Part shown: positions 1 to 8,373 of the stretch, piece after piece
How positions within the stretch are numbered: the first letter of the stretch is position 1
Layout: every line of letters begins with the position of its first letter
Assembly: GCA_947367255.1 (NCBI GenBank)
Contig: CANBCZ010000010.1
Span: 1 to 64,000 of the forward strand
DNA from: an uncultured Alistipes sp.
Lineage (GTDB): Bacteria; Bacteroidota; Bacteroidia; Bacteroidales; Rikenellaceae
Direction of reading: 5' to 3'
DNA: 64,000 nucleotides
Translations under genes and position numbers: made by a program
Notes under the pieces: generated by a model
What the model saw: only the letters and a program-made list of their open reading frames with translations
Told to the model about the DNA's origin: nothing
Database searches by the model: none

Positions 1-8
1 AGAATTTA

Positions 9-896
9 TTAAAATGTTATCGAGGCAAATAATTGAGGATCTCCACACGCAGATATTGTCGGTGCAACAGCATAATTACGCACTCGGGCGCTCTTAACAT
101 TTTTCACTGCCACACGTCTGGCTCCTGGTGCAACTACCGCATCTACAAGATTATAGATATAGAGTGCTGCAGCCGCTCCAATACAAACATTTCGAGCTAT
201 AGCAAAGTGATTGCGCCTATTTTGATAGATCTTTATAGCATTTATATCGTGGGTTTGTCCAATTTTTGCAGCGTAATTATTTCGTTCATTCTCAGTAAAG
301 ATTATACCTCCGGTAAAAATCGCGCAACCCCCTAATATCAGACCACCTTTCAGATAGTTATGCTTATGAAATTGACCCCAACCCGGTATAATCGCAGAAC
401 GCCACAATCCACGAGCTCCATATTTTGAAGTAACGCGGATATCCGAAAAATCGGCTGCTGAGCCAAAACGTTCAACAGCATAAAGCGCATAATAACAATT
501 ACGACCGGAGAATCGATCTTTCCCGAGAAACTCATCTATTCTACGAGAGCAGATAGCTCGTGCAGTTCCCTCTACGGATAGTTTTAGTTCATAACTATCA
601 CTACCTGAAGTTGTCACTCTACCATTTCGATACTGCTGTTGTGAGCTATCTGAGTAGAGCTCTGAAACCGATACTTTATCCGTTCTCTCTACATTTGTTG
701 CCAACTCTTTAAGGACGGCTGTTCTACATGCATCAATAGAGGAAGATGTATCTGTATGCAGAGTGACAAAATAGTAACCATCATTGCGACTATGGGGAGT
801 AGAATCAATCCAACGCGGTTTTATTTTAGTTGCAGACTGAGCACTGCCTGTTGTACACACAAGCAGTGCTGCTAATACCATGCAAAGCAATCTCAT
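9..896 (-). CDS. Exported protein with DUF5683-like C-terminal region
   Basis: A 295-residue protein with an N-terminal signal peptide ending near the alanine-rich stretch around residue 20. Residues about 25-150 form a soluble domain. From about residue 165 there is a PGWGQFHKHNY motif followed by two hydrophobic helices, the pattern of the DUF5683 family of Bacteroidota envelope proteins (a longer member lies at 44471). The function is unknown. It starts 5 bp after the stop of the upstream lipoprotein gene on the same strand, so the two are probably co-transcribed and may act together in the envelope. The gene is more AT-rich than its neighbours. The family call is by motif only. Confidence 0.6.
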   Translation of the reverse strand: MRLLCMVLAALLVCTTGSAQSATKIKPRWIDSTPHSRNDGYYFVTLHTDTSSSIDACRTAVLKELATNVERTDKVSVSELYSDSSQQQYRNGRVTTSGSDSYELKLSVEGTARAICSRRIDEFLGKDRFSGRNCYYALYAVERFGSAADFSDIRVTSKYGARGLWRSAIIPGWGQFHKHNYLKGGLILGGCAIFTGGIIFTENERNNYAAKIGQTHDINAIKIYQNRRNHFAIARNVCIGAAAALYIYNLVDAVVAPGARRVAVKNVKSARVRNYAVAPTISACGDPQLFASITF

Positions 897-901
897 AGTA
901 A

Positions 902-1507
902 TTATTTTGCTAATGTCTGCAAAATCCTCTGGCGGAGCTGGTCGTGACGAGACTCTATAGCCGCTCTATCCTCCTTAGAGATATTATCTTTCAAAGTCTC
1001 TATAATCTGCTCAACCATTTCATCCTTTGTTCCCAAGAACTCAAGACACTTAAATATAGTCCACTGCTGAGCTTCGCTGTTATAATAACGAATAGTCTTG
1101 ATTGTACTTGTATTTTTGATTATCTCTTGAGAGATGCTTGTAAGAAAGTCTCCTGTTTCAGACGACTCATCAGCAACAGATGTTCCACTCTTGTCATTGC
1201 GAGTATATTTCTCCAATTGAACACTTGTAGACTCTGTTCCTGCAGCAATAGCTGTACTGATCTTACGAGCAAAAGATGCACGAGCATTTGCTTCTGCGAG
1301 ATTTCCTGCAGTCTGCTCCTTGAAGTGCTGACCTAAACCATATTGGCGGCGCACAGGATCACCCTCTGCCAGTTCAATACACTCATTCGAAGCCATAATC
1401 TCGCCATAAGGATTTGACTTTTTTGTTGCCGCCGAATTGGTTGTTCCACATGAAATAAGCGACAAAACCGCTGCTACAATAACAGCAAAATTAAAACAAT
1501 ACTTCAT
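902..1507 (-). CDS. LPP20-like lipoprotein
   Basis: A 201-residue lipoprotein. The signal peptide ends in a lipobox with the lipidated cysteine at residue 20 (ISCGTTN). The remainder is a soluble domain whose middle part (ANARASFARKISTAIAAG) resembles the helix of LPP20/FlgT-type domains, followed by a helical C-terminus. The exact role is unknown. It precedes and is probably co-transcribed with the DUF5683-like gene. A 6S-like RNA lies directly upstream on the same strand. The LPP20 assignment is an inference from weak pattern similarity. Confidence 0.55.
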   Translation of the reverse strand: MKYCFNFAVIVAAVLSLISCGTTNSAATKKSNPYGEIMASNECIELAEGDPVRRQYGLGQHFKEQTAGNLAEANARASFARKISTAIAAGTESTSVQLEKYTRNDKSGTSVADESSETGDFLTSISQEIIKNTSTIKTIRYYNSEAQQWTIFKCLEFLGTKDEMVEQIIETLKDNISKEDRAAIESRHDQLRQRILQTLAK

Positions 1508-1554
1508 AAAAGTTAAGTTTTTATTGCCGTAGCAATTCCGATGCGGCGATTATA

Positions 1555-1763
1555 AATAAAAAGAGCGTGGAATTGAAATCCTATATTTACAGACGGGCCC
1601 TAGCAAAACCACATTAACATATAGGCAACAACTCCACGCCATAGGGATATGACGCGGGTATACCTCGGTTAATGTGTGCTTCAAAAAGTTTGCTAGGCTT
1701 CGTCTGCAACGAGATAGAATTTACGCTCTTGCGTAAACAGTATGTCTGTAACTCCGAAGAATT
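1555..1763 (-). ncRNA. ssrS: Candidate 6S-like RNA (Bacteroidales-1 type)
   Basis: Positions 1561-1730 fold almost end to end into one irregular hairpin. The closing stem is 1561-1568 with 1723-1730. Next, 1590-1606 pairs with 1689-1705, and 1609-1620 with about 1667-1677, separated by internal bulges. On the minus strand a TATATTTG box (1777-1770) would start transcription near 1763, and the closing stem is followed by a T-rich run (1560-1553), as in a terminator; neither signal is present for the plus strand. Length (about 170-210 nt) and shape fit 6S RNA, the RNA-polymerase-binding mimic of an open promoter. From memory, the Bacteroidales-1 RNA has been proposed to be the 6S RNA of this order. 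No covariance model was run. Confidence 0.6.
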
Positions 1764-1834
1764 ACGATGCAAATATAGTCAAAAAAACAGTATTTTCGGA
1801 TTTTTCGTATCTTTTTTCTTATCTTTGTGCTGTT

Positions 1835-2617
1835 ATGGCAAAGGCAGGCAAAGATGTAAACGATATGACATTCTTCGAGCACCTGGACGAACTTCGTCCC
1901 GGCTTGATGCGCAGTGTGGCTATTTTGCTGGTGGCAATGGTGGCTGCATTTCTGTTCAAAGAGCCGATTATGGATGCTGTGATGGGTCCAAAGTCGCCCG
2001 ATTTTATCTCTAACCGAGTGATGTTCGAACTTGCCGAGAGGACAGGCAGTGAGGTGCTCAAGATAAACCAATCGCCCGTAACGCTGATAAATACCACTAT
2101 GGCGGGTCAGTTCAATATGCACCTGCTTATGTCATTCTATGTAGCGCTGCTTATTGCCATACCTTATTTAATGTTTGAGCTGTGGCTCTTCGTCTGTCCC
2201 GCACTGACTCCGAGCGAGAAGAGGACAAGTTCCAAATTTATACTCTACATTGTTCTCTGTATGGCTGTCGGAATATGGTTCGGATACTTCATCCTTGCTC
2301 CGCTGTCGGTAAATTTCCTTTCGAACTATGTCGTCAGCAGCGATATTACCAATATGATTGATGTTGGCTCATACATCAAACTTGTAGCAAATCTGACACT
2401 TGTCTGCGCGCTGATATTCGAGCTCCCCGTGGCGGTGCACTTCCTCTCGAGGACGGGTCTTATCACTGCCGAGTTTATGAAGAGGTATCGCCGTCACGCA
2501 GTGGTGGTATTGGCTGTTTGTGCCGCGATAATCACCCCTCCGGATATTGTAAGTATGATACTTGTAATCATTCCGCTCTATCTTCTCTACGAATTAAGCA
2601 TAAAAATAGCAAAATAA
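1835..2617 (+). CDS. tatC: Twin-arginine translocase subunit TatC
   Basis: A 260-residue polytopic inner-membrane protein that recognises twin-arginine signal peptides and forms the core of the Tat export complex. The start MAKAGKDVNDMTFFEHLDEL gives the hallmark cytosolic N-terminal FxxHLxELR signature, followed by about six membrane segments and the conserved FELPV and TPPD motifs near the C-terminus. Upstream in-frame ATGs would add residues with no TatC homology and would lie upstream of the promoter box. A TATCTTTG box at 1820-1827 leaves almost no leader before the ATG. No tatA/B is adjacent. Confidence 0.93.
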   Translation: MAKAGKDVNDMTFFEHLDELRPGLMRSVAILLVAMVAAFLFKEPIMDAVMGPKSPDFISNRVMFELAERTGSEVLKINQSPVTLINTTMAGQFNMHLLMSFYVALLIAIPYLMFELWLFVCPALTPSEKRTSSKFILYIVLCMAVGIWFGYFILAPLSVNFLSNYVVSSDITNMIDVGSYIKLVANLTLVCALIFELPVAVHFLSRTGLITAEFMKRYRRHAVVVLAVCAAIITPPDIVSMILVIIPLYLLYELSIKIAK

Positions 2618-2618
2618 T

Positions 2619-2649
2619 TTTGTTATTTACCGCAGATAGTCTATCTTTG
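2619..2649 (+). promoter_or_regulatory. Bacteroidota-type promoter of the FMN-riboswitch operon
   Basis: TTTG at 2619-2622, a 19-bp spacer, then TATCTTTG at 2642-2649: an exact match to the phylum consensus. Transcription would begin a few bases before the riboswitch aptamer. The box lies just after the tatC stop codon. Confidence 0.8.
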
Positions 2650-2662
2650 TACTCAAATAGAT

Positions 2663-2780
2663 GATTTCGGGGCGGGGTGAGACTCCCCACCGGCGGTGAT
2701 AGTCCGCGACTCTCTGATTTTTTCAGAGACTGAATCGGTGAAATTCCGATACCGACGGTATAGTCCGGATGGTAGAAATC
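2663..2780 (+). promoter_or_regulatory. FMN riboswitch (RFN element) aptamer
   Basis: The element contains the conserved RFN blocks in order: GGGGCGGGGTGA, CCCCACCGGCGGT, AGTCCGCGA, a variable hairpin (actctctga with tcagagact), GAATCGGTGAAATTCCGATACCGACGGT as consecutive blocks, AGTCCGGATG and the closing GAAATC that pairs with GATTTC at the 5' end. It binds flavin mononucleotide. An intrinsic terminator follows about 50 nt later, so FMN most likely turns the downstream operon off by premature termination. The first gene downstream is a TonB-dependent receptor, not a riboflavin synthesis gene. Confidence 0.95.
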
Positions 2781-2831
2781 AGATCAGCAATGCAGGGCAT
2801 AGTATGTCTTGTTGTGCTGTATGGTGCAGCC

Positions 2832-2866
2832 CCGATATCTTAACAGATGTCGGATTTTTTATTTTT
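2832..2866 (+). terminator. Riboswitch-controlled intrinsic terminator
   Basis: The stem CCGATATCT (2832-2840) pairs with AGATGTCGG (2845-2853) around a TAAC loop and is followed by a T-rich tract (2855-2866). It lies between the FMN aptamer and the receptor start codon, so it is the likely expression platform. Confidence 0.85.
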
Positions 2867-2874
2867 ACTTAACT

Positions 2875-5800
2875 ATGATGCGTAGATTATTTACAGCACT
2901 TACACTCTCTCTTCTGCCCTACTTTGCATGGGCACAGGTAACAACAGCCTCTATTGCGGGCACAGTAACGGATAGCAATAACACCCCTATCGGCTATGCA
3001 ACGGTTGTAGCAACCCACATATCGACAGGAACCAATTATGGCACAAGCACCAATATTGACGGTAAGTACCACCTCGACGGATTGAGAGTCGGTGGAGAGT
3101 ATGTCGTAACTTTTTCGTGTGTCGGCTACAAGGATAGCGCAATAGATAGCCTATATCCATCTTTGGGCGAGACCATACAGCTCAATAATGTATTGCACGA
3201 TCAACCGTCAATAGATGATGTTGTCGTCGTGGGCGACTACAAACCTCACGGCAACTTTTCATCTTACGACATTGAGGCTATGCCGACCGTAACTAGGTCG
3301 ATATATGATATTGCACGACTCTCTCCGTTTGTAGCGACACAACAGGAGGGTGGCGTGGCTATTGGAGGCGCAAACAGCCGCTACAACGGCTTCTACATCG
3401 ACGGTATCGTAAACAACGATATGTACGGTCTTACAGCAAGCGGCACTAATGGCGGTCTTGCAAGCGCCAACCCTATTCCTCTCGATGCTTTGGAGCAGAT
3501 TCAGGTTGTAGTAGCTCCGTTTGATGTTCGTCAGAGCGGTTTTACAGGCGGTGGCATCAACGCAGTTACAAAATCGGGAACAAATACCCATACCGGCACT
3601 GCATACCTCTATTATACAGATAACAACCTCTATGGTAAGGGAGCAAACAATATCTCCCTTGCCAAGCAAAATACACTCACCTATGGTGCCTCTATGGGTG
3701 GCGCGATTGTCAAAAACAAACTCTTCTATTTTGTCAGCGCAGAGAACTCGTCAGACTATTCTCCATCGGCTTACCATATCGGCGATCCAAACTGCAAAGT
3801 TTCAGAGGCAGATGCAAAGATTATCTCAGAGCACTACAAGTCGCTCACCGGTTATGATGGTGGCGGCTATGGCAAGCGCAATATCGAGCACAGAACAACC
3901 TCTATTTTGGCGCGTTTGGATTGGAATATCTCCGACAAGCACAACTTTACCGTGCGTTACAACTTCCTCGACGCAGGCAAAGACGAGTACATCAACTCGG
4001 CATCAACCCTGCTCTTTGGAGGCTCAGGCTACACCTCTGTAAGCACCACACATTCGGTTATGGCAGAGTTCGATTCACGTATAAATTCGTCACTCTACAA
4101 CTCATTGCGAGTGGGTTATACCCGCGTAACAGATGGACGAGATACCGACTCAAAGACTCCGTTTGTCACTATCGACCATATTCGCGACGGCGAGAATACA
4201 GCCGTAAAAATCGGCACCGACGGTATGGCTTGCAGCAATGAACTTGCCCAGAACAGCATAACTATAACCGACCACCTCTCTATACACAAGGGCAGTCACT
4301 ACATTACTTTGGGTACTCACAACGAGATTTTTGCTGCGAAGGTACTCTTTGTATCCAATGCTCTCGGATCGTACACATACAACACCATGCAGGATTTTCT
4401 CGACTCCAAGCCGTCGATGTTCCAGCAGACAATTCCGATTGGCGATGCTTCGACACGCATAAATACTGCTCAATTCGGACTCTTTGCGCAAGATGAGGTC
4501 TCTATTAACTCATTGCAGCTCACATACGGTCTGCGTGCCGATGTGCCCGTTATTTTCAACACTCCGCGCGAAAATAGCACCTTCAACAGCAGCGCACTTG
4601 CACAGCAGTATGGTGTTGCCACAAACAGCAAACCGAAGAGCCATATACTACTATCTCCACGCGTAGGATTTAAGTGGACATCTTCCACAGTCCATGCACG
4701 CATGACTCTGCGTGGCGGTGCAGGTCTGTTTACCGGCAGAATACCGTTTGTATGGATTACAAACTGCTACTCCAATACCGGTATGACCCAAACCGGATAC
4801 ACTCTCTATGGCGATAATATTCCACCATTCGGAGTCTCGCCAAGTGGTACAGCAGGCACAAGTGCAAATCCTGTGATATATGTTGCAGATCGCAACTTCC
4901 GTATGCCTCAGACATTCAAGACAAATCTCGCCTTCGAGAGCACTGTTCGCGGTTGGAAATTTACCCTTGAGGGTATCTATGCCAAGACGCTCAACGACAT
5001 CGCTATTCGCAACATTGTTGCTGCCGACAACGGAGCAAAACTCTATGCTGTAAACAGCTCACTTGCTACCGACAACAATACGACTACATACTACGACTCG
5101 AGCGCAAAGAAGAGTTTTTCGTCTATCTACCTGCTCGAGAACGAAAAGCGCGGATATTCGTACAACCTCTCGGCAATAGTCGAGAAGAGTTTTCTCTTTG
5201 GTATGCAGTTCTCTGCATCGTACACATTCTCACAGAGTTTTACTGTAAACGACGGCGTATCATCCTCTGCACCAAGCATTTGGGGTAAGAGCTATGCAAC
5301 CGTATCAAACAACAAGCAGCTGACCCACTCAGTCTTTGAGGTACCGCACAAGGTCACCGCACAATTGGGTTACTCAAAGCGTTATGGCGGTCTGTTCGGT
5401 TCAACCGTTTCGCTTGTATATCAGGGCTATTCGGGCATGCGCTACACTCCGACCTACTACAAGAACGGCATTGATGTAAATGGCGACACATATCGTGGTA
5501 ACTCGACCATCTACATCCCTACCGAGGCGGAGCTTGCAGCTATGAACTTCGAGAGCGCCGAGCAACGCACAGCCTTTAACGACTATATCAACGACCACCG
5601 CGCACTGAAGAGTAGTCGTGGCAAGTATGCCGAGCGCAACAGCCTGATTGCTCCGTTCGAGCACCACCTCGACCTCCACTTTGCACAGGACTTCTACTTC
5701 AGCCGCAATAATTCGCGTAAGGTGCAGATTACATTCGACATTATGAATCTGACAAACCTCTTCAACCGCAATTGGGGCGCTGTATATTTCCTTGACGACT

Positions 5801-5949
5801 GGAAACTCTCACCTGTAGAGGTTACATCACTTGCAGATGACGGCAAAGGCAATAAAACTCCGAACTACCGCTTTGTCGGTGGAGAGATTTCACGCAACGA
5901 CCTGCTCTCTCGCTGGAGAATGCAGCTGGGTGTAAGGGTTGTTTTTTAA
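2875..5949 (+). CDS. TonB-dependent receptor, Oar-like, FMN-riboswitch regulated
   Basis: A 1024-residue outer-membrane active transporter. The chosen start gives a normal signal peptide ending near WAQ; the longer frame would overlap the terminator. Residues about 22-105 form a carboxypeptidase-regulatory-like beta-sandwich (TASIAGTVTDSNNTPIGYATV). A plug follows (about 115-240, ending in the conserved GGGINAVTKSGTN block), then a long 22-strand-type barrel with Oar-like features, ending in an aromatic residue (VRVVF) as usual for BAM substrates. No SusD partner follows. The FMN riboswitch directly upstream implies a flavin-related substrate, such as riboflavin, FMN or FAD crossing the outer membrane with TonB energy. 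Substrate is inferred from regulation only. Confidence 0.88.
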   Translation: MMRRLFTALTLSLLPYFAWAQVTTASIAGTVTDSNNTPIGYATVVATHISTGTNYGTSTNIDGKYHLDGLRVGGEYVVTFSCVGYKDSAIDSLYPSLGETIQLNNVLHDQPSIDDVVVVGDYKPHGNFSSYDIEAMPTVTRSIYDIARLSPFVATQQEGGVAIGGANSRYNGFYIDGIVNNDMYGLTASGTNGGLASANPIPLDALEQIQVVVAPFDVRQSGFTGGGINAVTKSGTNTHTGTAYLYYTDNNLYGKGANNISLAKQNTLTYGASMGGAIVKNKLFYFVSAENSSDYSPSAYHIGDPNCKVSEADAKIISEHYKSLTGYDGGGYGKRNIEHRTTSILARLDWNISDKHNFTVRYNFLDAGKDEYINSASTLLFGGSGYTSVSTTHSVMAEFDSRINSSLYNSLRVGYTRVTDGRDTDSKTPFVTIDHIRDGENTAVKIGTDGMACSNELAQNSITITDHLSIHKGSHYITLGTHNEIFAAKVLFVSNALGSYTYNTMQDFLDSKPSMFQQTIPIGDASTRINTAQFGLFAQDEVSINSLQLTYGLRADVPVIFNTPRENSTFNSSALAQQYGVATNSKPKSHILLSPRVGFKWTSSTVHARMTLRGGAGLFTGRIPFVWITNCYSNTGMTQTGYTLYGDNIPPFGVSPSGTAGTSANPVIYVADRNFRMPQTFKTNLAFESTVRGWKFTLEGIYAKTLNDIAIRNIVAADNGAKLYAVNSSLATDNNTTTYYDSSAKKSFSSIYLLENEKRGYSYNLSAIVEKSFLFGMQFSASYTFSQSFTVNDGVSSSAPSIWGKSYATVSNNKQLTHSVFEVPHKVTAQLGYSKRYGGLFGSTVSLVYQGYSGMRYTPTYYKNGIDVNGDTYRGNSTIYIPTEAELAAMNFESAEQRTAFNDYINDHRALKSSRGKYAERNSLIAPFEHHLDLHFAQDFYFSRNNSRKVQITFDIMNLTNLFNRNWGAVYFLDDWKLSPVEVTSLADDGKGNKTPNYRFVGGEISRNDLLSRWRMQLGVRVVF

Positions 5950-5959
5950 GTAGCATATT

Positions 5960-6553
5960 ATGAAAAATATAGTTTTTGACCTTGCAGGAGTAGTCGTGGC
6001 ACGCAATGAGGCGCGTTGCCCGCAGCAGATTATGGACTACTTCTACTTTATCAACTCGGGCGAGAAGTTGCCCGACTTCTGGGATGATTACGACCGAGGA
6101 ACTCGCGAGACAGACTCTGTTGCCGAGGCACTTGCTGCCTTCCGAGGCTCGGATGTAGCGACAGCAAAACGCCTGATGCTCAGCGCCATAACCTATCAGG
6201 AGGTTATTCCTGCAACAGAGCGACTTATCAGCGAGCTGAAGGGTGCAGGCTACCGACTTTTTGTACTCTCCAATATGTCGAAAGATTATATCGCATTCCT
6301 TCGTCAGATGGATGTGTTCCGCCACTTTGAGGGCGAGATTATCTCCTGCGAAGTGGGACTTATCAAACCCGAGAGGGAGATCTATACCCTACTTTTGGAG
6401 CGCTACAATCTCGACCCCGAGCAGACAATATTTATCGACGATCGCAAGCCAAATGTAGAGGCTGCTGCCGAGGTCGGTATTGTCCCTTTTCACTTCGACC
6501 GCTGCAATCCTGAGAAAAGTTGTGAGCAATTGCGTTGCATTCTATTAAAATAA
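5960..6553 (+). CDS. HAD-superfamily phosphatase (YihX-like)
   Basis: A 197-residue HAD subclass IA hydrolase. Motif I is FDLAGVVV, with the nucleophile Asp7 but alanine where the usual second Asp stands; YihX-type members also lack that Asp. Motif II is VLSN (about residue 104), motif III is the Lys of LIKPE, and motif IV is FIDDRKPNVEAA. It lies 10 bp after the receptor, with no promoter between, so it should share the FMN riboswitch. Known HAD enzymes of this class hydrolyse FMN or the phosphorylated pyrimidine intermediate of riboflavin synthesis, so a role in processing imported flavin phosphates is possible but unproven. Confidence 0.85.
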   Translation: MKNIVFDLAGVVVARNEARCPQQIMDYFYFINSGEKLPDFWDDYDRGTRETDSVAEALAAFRGSDVATAKRLMLSAITYQEVIPATERLISELKGAGYRLFVLSNMSKDYIAFLRQMDVFRHFEGEIISCEVGLIKPEREIYTLLLERYNLDPEQTIFIDDRKPNVEAAAEVGIVPFHFDRCNPEKSCEQLRCILLK

Positions 6554-6565
6554 TTTCTATTTTTG
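6535..6565 (+). promoter_or_regulatory. Promoter of the HI0933-like flavoprotein gene
   Basis: TTG at 6535-6537, a 20-bp spacer, then TATTTTTG at 6558-6565. It overlaps the end of the HAD gene. The ATG at 6570 follows the box by only 4 bp, which implies a leaderless or nearly leaderless message. Confidence 0.6.
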
Positions 6566-6569
6566 CAGT

Positions 6570-7853
6570 ATGGAAGAGATTTTTGATAATATCCCCGAGC
6601 AGCCATCGTATGATGTGATTGTTATCGGTGCAGGTGCTGCCGGTATGATGGCGGCAGGTACTGCTGCAAGAAATGGAGCAAAGGTTCTGCTTCTGGAGAA
6701 GATGGAGAAGCCTGCTCGTAAGGTGCGCATCACCGGTAAAGGTCGTTGCAACCTTACCAACGCCCGTGGAGAGGAGGAGTTTATGGAGAATATCCGCACA
6801 AACTACGACTTTCTGCGTGTCGCATACTCAGAGTTCAACAACCGCGCAACGATGCGTTTCTTTGAGCGTATGGGTGTAAAGCTCAAGACCGAGCGTGGCG
6901 ATCGTGTCTTCCCGGAGAGCGGCAAGGCTGCCGATATTGCCAATGCGCTTGAGTTCTACTGCCGTGACTACGATGTAGAGATTCGCTGTCACACCCGCGT
7001 TTCAGGCATTGTAACCCTCGGCAACAAGGTGCTCGGTGTAAAGTACTACAATAAGCGAGGTTTCGAGCGCAGAATAGAGGCGCCAAATGTAATTATCGCC
7101 ACAGGTGGTATCTCATATCCACGCACAGGCTCTACCGGCGATGGCTATCTGTTTGCCGACAACTTGGGTCACACTATCGAGGATGTACGACCTTCGCTCA
7201 CTGCACTTGTCACATCTCATCCACAGGCTCAATATATCAACGATGTTCTACTCCGCAATACCACTGTTCGCCTTGTTGTGGATGGTGAGGTTATTGGCGA
7301 GGAGTTCGGCGAGGTAAGTTTCTCAGATCGTGGTATCGAGGGTGCAGCAACACTCCGTCTGAGCCGCGATGCAGTCGATGCACTGACCGAGGAGAAGAGC
7401 GTCAAGCTGGAGCTCGACCTCAAGCCTGCGCTTGATGAGGAGATTTTGCGTGCCCGCATTGCCCGTGAGGTTGCAGAGATGGGTCCTGAGGAGTTCTTCG
7501 CAGAGCTCGTGCGTCGTCTTGTTCCAAAACCGTTGGTTGTACCTATCTGCAAGGAGCTTGATGTTCACTCTCGACTCTATATCAGCAAGGTGTCGGACAA
7601 GGAGTTCGAGCGACTTATCAAGGTTCTCAAGCGCTGGTCATTCCCGATTACCGACTACGCGTCATTCGACTATGCAATTGTTACGGCAGGTGGCGTAAAG
7701 TGTAGCGAGGTAAACGAATATACAATGGAGTCAAAACTTATTAAGGGACTCTATTTTGCCGGCGAGGTACTCGATATTGATGCCAATACGGGTGGTTACA
7801 ACTTGCAGATTGCATTCTCGACAGGTCACCTTGCAGGTCTATTAAAGAAGTAG
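6570..7853 (+). CDS. HI0933/BaiN-family FAD-dependent oxidoreductase
   Basis: A 427-residue flavoprotein. The N-terminal Rossmann FAD motif is VIGAGAAGMMAAG (about residues 19-31), followed by the family signature KVRITGKGRCNLTN (about 50-63). A central ATGGISYPRTGSTGDGY block and the C-terminal AGEVLDIDANTGGYNLQIAFSTG complete the HI0933 fold. Family members are annotated as NAD(P)/FAD oxidoreductases, and one, BaiN, has been linked to bile-acid ring reduction in clostridia; the general substrate is unknown. It has its own promoter in the 3' end of the preceding HAD gene but lies in line with the flavin operon. The next gene starts 4 bp after it. Confidence 0.9.
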   Translation: MEEIFDNIPEQPSYDVIVIGAGAAGMMAAGTAARNGAKVLLLEKMEKPARKVRITGKGRCNLTNARGEEEFMENIRTNYDFLRVAYSEFNNRATMRFFERMGVKLKTERGDRVFPESGKAADIANALEFYCRDYDVEIRCHTRVSGIVTLGNKVLGVKYYNKRGFERRIEAPNVIIATGGISYPRTGSTGDGYLFADNLGHTIEDVRPSLTALVTSHPQAQYINDVLLRNTTVRLVVDGEVIGEEFGEVSFSDRGIEGAATLRLSRDAVDALTEEKSVKLELDLKPALDEEILRARIAREVAEMGPEEFFAELVRRLVPKPLVVPICKELDVHSRLYISKVSDKEFERLIKVLKRWSFPITDYASFDYAIVTAGGVKCSEVNEYTMESKLIKGLYFAGEVLDIDANTGGYNLQIAFSTGHLAGLLKK

Positions 7854-7857
7854 AAGT

Positions 7858-8373
7858 ATGAAGCAGAGCGGACGCAACATCAAACGCCGATTAACACTCA
7901 CACTGCTCGGCAACCATATATCGCGATTAAAGCACTTTCGCGGTCATGGCGTTCACTCTCCTTATGTATATAACTTAGTGCGCAAGGTCTTTATGCTCAA
8001 GCAGTTGCCTGTAGGCAGAGAGCACGCACTCTACCACTCACTCATCGAGCGCGATGTTCCACAGCGCCGAGCCGTAGAGTTGCAAAACCTCTACTACCAC
8101 TGCGCCGCAGAGAACTTCTCTATAGACAATGCGCCCAACATCTGTCAGATGCACTTCATCACTGCGACACTTCCCGTTTCGCAGTACGATGCGCTCTACA
8201 CAAAGGCTGCACAGAGTGGCACAACACTTGTTATCCTCTCCCCATACCTCAATAGGGAGCATCGTGCAGCGTGCACAGAGTTGCTGATGCGCCACGAATC
8301 TACCTCGGTGGATAACCGTGGCTATATCATATTTTTCAACAATCATCTACCAAAACAACACTACAAACTATGA
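7858..8373 (+). CDS. Conserved protein with truncated methyltransferase-like region
   Basis: A 171-residue basic protein. The N-terminal block (LKHFRGHGVHSPYVYNLVRKV, near residues 22-42) is typical of a Bacteroidota family in which it leads into an O-methyltransferase-like SAM-binding domain. Here no glycine-rich SAM motif follows; residues 60-171 contain only short beta/alpha segments. It is therefore probably a divergent or reduced member without catalytic activity. It starts 4 bp after the flavoprotein, and its stop overlaps the start of the adenosyltransferase gene (ATGA), so it is translated within that operon. Function unknown. Confidence 0.5.
   Translation: MKQSGRNIKRRLTLTLLGNHISRLKHFRGHGVHSPYVYNLVRKVFMLKQLPVGREHALYHSLIERDVPQRRAVELQNLYYHCAAENFSIDNAPNICQMHFITATLPVSQYDALYTKAAQSGTTLVILSPYLNREHRAACTELLMRHESTSVDNRGYIIFFNNHLPKQHYKL

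Noticed and set aside
2809..2874. Upstream in-frame start of the TonB-dependent receptor
   Set aside because: It would place translation across the riboswitch terminator and destroy the signal peptide.
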